20,249 nt of DNA, taken from Patescibacteria group bacterium UBA6263 (GTDB lineage Bacteria > Patescibacteriota > Gracilibacteria > Absconditabacterales > Absconditicoccaceae). The translations under genes were made by a program, and so were the position numbers. This document shows positions 18,311-20,249 of this stretch, one piece after another; the first letter of the stretch is position 1, and each line of letters begins with the position of its first letter. The notes below the pieces were generated by a model. That model was not told the origin of the DNA. It worked only from the letters and a program-made list of their open reading frames with translations, and did not search any database. Location of the stretch: assembly GCA_002441085.1 (NCBI GenBank), contig DJVF01000022.1:1-20249 (forward strand). Reading direction: 5' to 3'.

Positions 18311-18336
18311 AAAAAACTCGCCTAAGCGAGTTTTTT
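18311..18336. terminator. terminator after the cold-shock gene
   Basis: ACTCGC (18316-18321), loop CTAA, GCGAGT (18326-18331), with A before and T after, so it can act in both directions. It lies about 20 bases past the cold-shock gene's minus-strand stop. Confidence 0.92.
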
Positions 18337-18356
18337 CAAGATATTTCCGAAGAAAA

Positions 18357-18551
18357 TTATGCAGCTTGAACTTCTTGCGCTTGCTCTCTACCAGTTCTTT
18401 CATTGCTTCATACAATAAAAGTAACTTCAACACCTTCACTTGGCTCAAATCCTGGAACACATCCTGAGATATGGAAAAAGTACTCTTTTTCAGGAGTCTC
18501 TATAAATCCAAAATTCTTGTCTCCAAGCCACTTCTTGATTTTACCGTTCAT
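18357..18551 (-). CDS. cold-shock domain protein
   Basis: 64 residues, the full length of a bacterial Csp. The OB-fold core starts MNGKIKKWLGDKNFGFIE with RNP1-type KNFGFI, followed by RNP2-type YFFHIS, and ends with VTFIVGSNERTGREQAQEVQAA. It binds single-stranded RNA/DNA and acts as an RNA chaperone. The internal ATG at 18551 is chosen because it aligns with other Csp starts; the frame extends further upstream only through hydrophobic, unlikely residues. By hand count seven of eight glycines are GGN and only one is TGA, suggesting selection in a highly expressed gene. Its minus-strand leader is about 55 bases and A/T-rich. Confidence 0.96.
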
Positions 18552-18612
18552 AATAATTAAGAAAAAAAAATTAAAATTTTGTATTAAGTGAATTAAACCT
18601 AATATCAAATGT

Positions 18613-18640
18613 AGTATAATAATTTCCTGTCATAAAACAA
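18613..18640 (-). promoter_or_regulatory. promoter of the cold-shock gene
   Basis: On the minus strand TTGTTT (18640-18635), a 16-base spacer and TATACT (18618-18613). Transcription would start near 18606, giving a leader of about 55 bases before the ATG at 18551. Long leaders are typical of cold-shock genes. Confidence 0.45.
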
Positions 18641-18753
18641 GTGTAAATCAGAATAAATACATTTAATATCAAAAAGTCAAATATGTAGTTATCAATAGGC
18701 ATTATACAATATAATCTTTTTTAATTAAAGTTTTTATTGCACATTAGATTAAA

Positions 18754-20249
18754 TTAATAATTTTTAGAACGTTTTTTTTCATATCATCCATATCTAGAAG
18801 ACTTATTATCTCCACTACTCTTTTTGGAATATTTATTTTTATTATCATAAGCTCCATTTCTAGATTCTCTAGAATATGGTTTGCTATAAGATCTTTTATT
18901 ATCATAACTATCTCTTGATGGCGCTGTACTTGATTCTTTTGCTATGCTAACAATAGATTTTCAATTTTGCTTCTTAGAGTCAAATTTTCTTATTATTATT
19001 GCAGCTTTGGCACTAGGCACACTCACAAAAGAAAAATCTTCCAAAACCCTCACATCATCTATATCTCTACCACTCACACCAGTTTCTTGATAAATATATT
19101 CTACCAAAGATCTAGGAGAATATCATTTTAGCTTACCTATAGCAAAAAATAACCTAGTTGCTCAATTAGTTGAATACGTTTGTCTAGTACCTACTTTATC
19201 TATTTGTTTATAATTATCTTCACTTAATTCATTTTTATAGGCCATTTTCAATAATGCTGCAATTATTTTATTGGGCTCACGATCAAGCAATAATTCATTT
19301 ACAAACTCATCATATTTATCTAGATTTCAAGCTTCTATAGCAGAATCAATACTAACTTTCAATCTAGTCTGTTTATTTTTGATAACATTTTTAATTTCAG
19401 GTATTTCAGCTTTTTTAATATCAGATTTTGTTGCTCTTTGAAAAAATCCAAGTTTCTTATATTCACTTCCTGTTACAAAAGTAATAGCTTTTCATGTCTT
19501 ACCTGCTCTACCAGTTCTACCTATTCTATGTACGTATCTCTCGGGATCTTGAGGAAAATTATAATTGACTACATGCGTCATATCATTTACATCTATTCAT
19601 CTTGCAGCGACATCGGTTGCTATAAGTATTTTAACTTTCTTGTTTTTAAATAATTTTAATATATTTTCTCTCTGTTTTTGTGCTATATCTCAGTGAAGAG
19701 CTTGTACCATATATCATCTCTCGTGTAGTTTATTAAACAAAAAATCTACATCCGCTTTTGTTTTACAAAACACAATTCAATAAAAATCTGGTTCATTATC
19801 CATTACTCTACACAAAGCTTCAAATTTATCTCTTTCATTAACTTCCAAATAAAATTGTTCCGTCTGCACGATATCAGACTCAGCTTTTTTGGCAGATATA
19901 AGCTGACATTCTCACATATATTTTTTTACTATACTCAATATTTCTTTTGGCATAGTTGCAGAAAACAACAACACCCTCTTATCTACCTTTGTTTTAGCAA
20001 ATATTTTTTTTATATCATCCAAAAATCACATATTCAACATTTCGTCAGCCTCATCCAATATGAAATAAGCTAAATTATCTAGCTTGATACTCCCTCTATC
20101 CATATGATCCATTATCCTTCAAGGAGTCCCAACGACAATATCTACTCATCTTCTCAAAGCTCTATTTTGAATCTCATAAGATTGTCCACCATAAATAGCA
20201 GTTATCTGTAGTCCAGTACCACTTTGCAAAGAATTTATCTCCTCAGCAA
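18754..20249 (-). CDS. DEAD-box RNA helicase, CsdA/DeaD type (5' end cut by window)
   Basis: About 498 residues visible. The window begins just after the Walker A and PTRELA region, so the N-terminal ~100 residues are missing. Seen in order: IYGGQSYEIQ (Ib), GTPGRIMDH, LDEADEMLNMGF (II), LLFSATMP (III), GIVFCKTK (IV), ALHGDIAQKQRE, ILIATDVAARGIDV (V) and HRIGRTGRAGKTG (VI). A DbpA/CsdA-like RNA-binding domain follows (TRLFFAIGKLKGYSPRSLVEY to SAKAAIIIRKF), then a low-complexity tail rich in Ser, Arg, Asn, Tyr and Lys. Role: unwinding structured RNA in ribosome assembly and mRNA turnover. It neighbours the cold-shock gene on the same strand, which suits a cold or RNA-structure role. Confidence 0.94.

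Noticed and set aside
1..20249. TGA read as Trp (code 4) or as selenocysteine
   Set aside because: TGA positions align with invariant glycines (GQDPYH, GKT loops, GRIGRS), and conserved Trp positions use TGG. The number and spread of TGA codons exclude selenocysteine.

Overview
This AT-rich window reads sensibly only if TGA is translated as glycine (genetic code 25). TGA falls on invariant glycines of well-known motifs: GQDPYH in Ung, the Walker A loops of FtsH and DnaB, the AGGYGTR loop of a GalU-like enzyme, and GLKDKD in TruD. No gene ends in TGA: of 20 calls, 18 end in TAA and 2 in TAG. Code 25 is known from the candidate phyla Absconditabacteria (SR1) and Gracilibacteria (BD1-5) of the CPR/Patescibacteria; the window alone does not decide between them. 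No gene start has a visible Shine-Dalgarno motif.

Layout. Bases 1-675 hold the 3' part of ung (+). Bases 700-1125 are a small accessory island: a remnant copy of the recG 3' end, an 80-residue cysteine-containing protein whose glycines are all GGN, and a terminator. recG (-) occupies 1123-3300. Bases 3439-12413 carry a long co-oriented plus-strand cluster: ftsH, a RicT/PSP1-family gene, a membrane-anchored TPR protein, an M20-fold protein lacking nearly all catalytic residues, a GalU-like nucleotidyltransferase, dnaB, a TPM-domain membrane protein and lemA, closed by a strong terminator. Bases 12469-12890 are non-coding, locally GC-richer and strongly structured, ending in a second terminator (candidate RNA gene). 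Then come a second sugar nucleotidyltransferase and truD (+), and a roughly 650-base non-coding stretch rich in inverted repeats.

From 15671 onward most genes are on the minus strand: an RG/GG-tailed protein, a 90-residue unknown, an MbfA-like ferritin/VIT iron transporter, a DsbB-like oxidoreductase, a cold-shock protein and a DEAD-box RNA helicase cut by the window end. One 39-residue acidic protein lies on the plus strand between its own promoter and terminator.

Together this is mostly a conserved chromosomal backbone: DNA repair, replication, membrane proteolysis, RNA remodelling, tRNA modification and envelope/redox functions. The most unusual points are the island at the recG 3' end with a duplicated recG tail, the M20 pseudoenzyme with coordinated loss of catalytic residues, the unidentified structured RNA candidate, the repeat-bounded non-coding segment after truD, and a glycine-codon split (TGA in most genes, GGN in the cold-shock and accessory genes).
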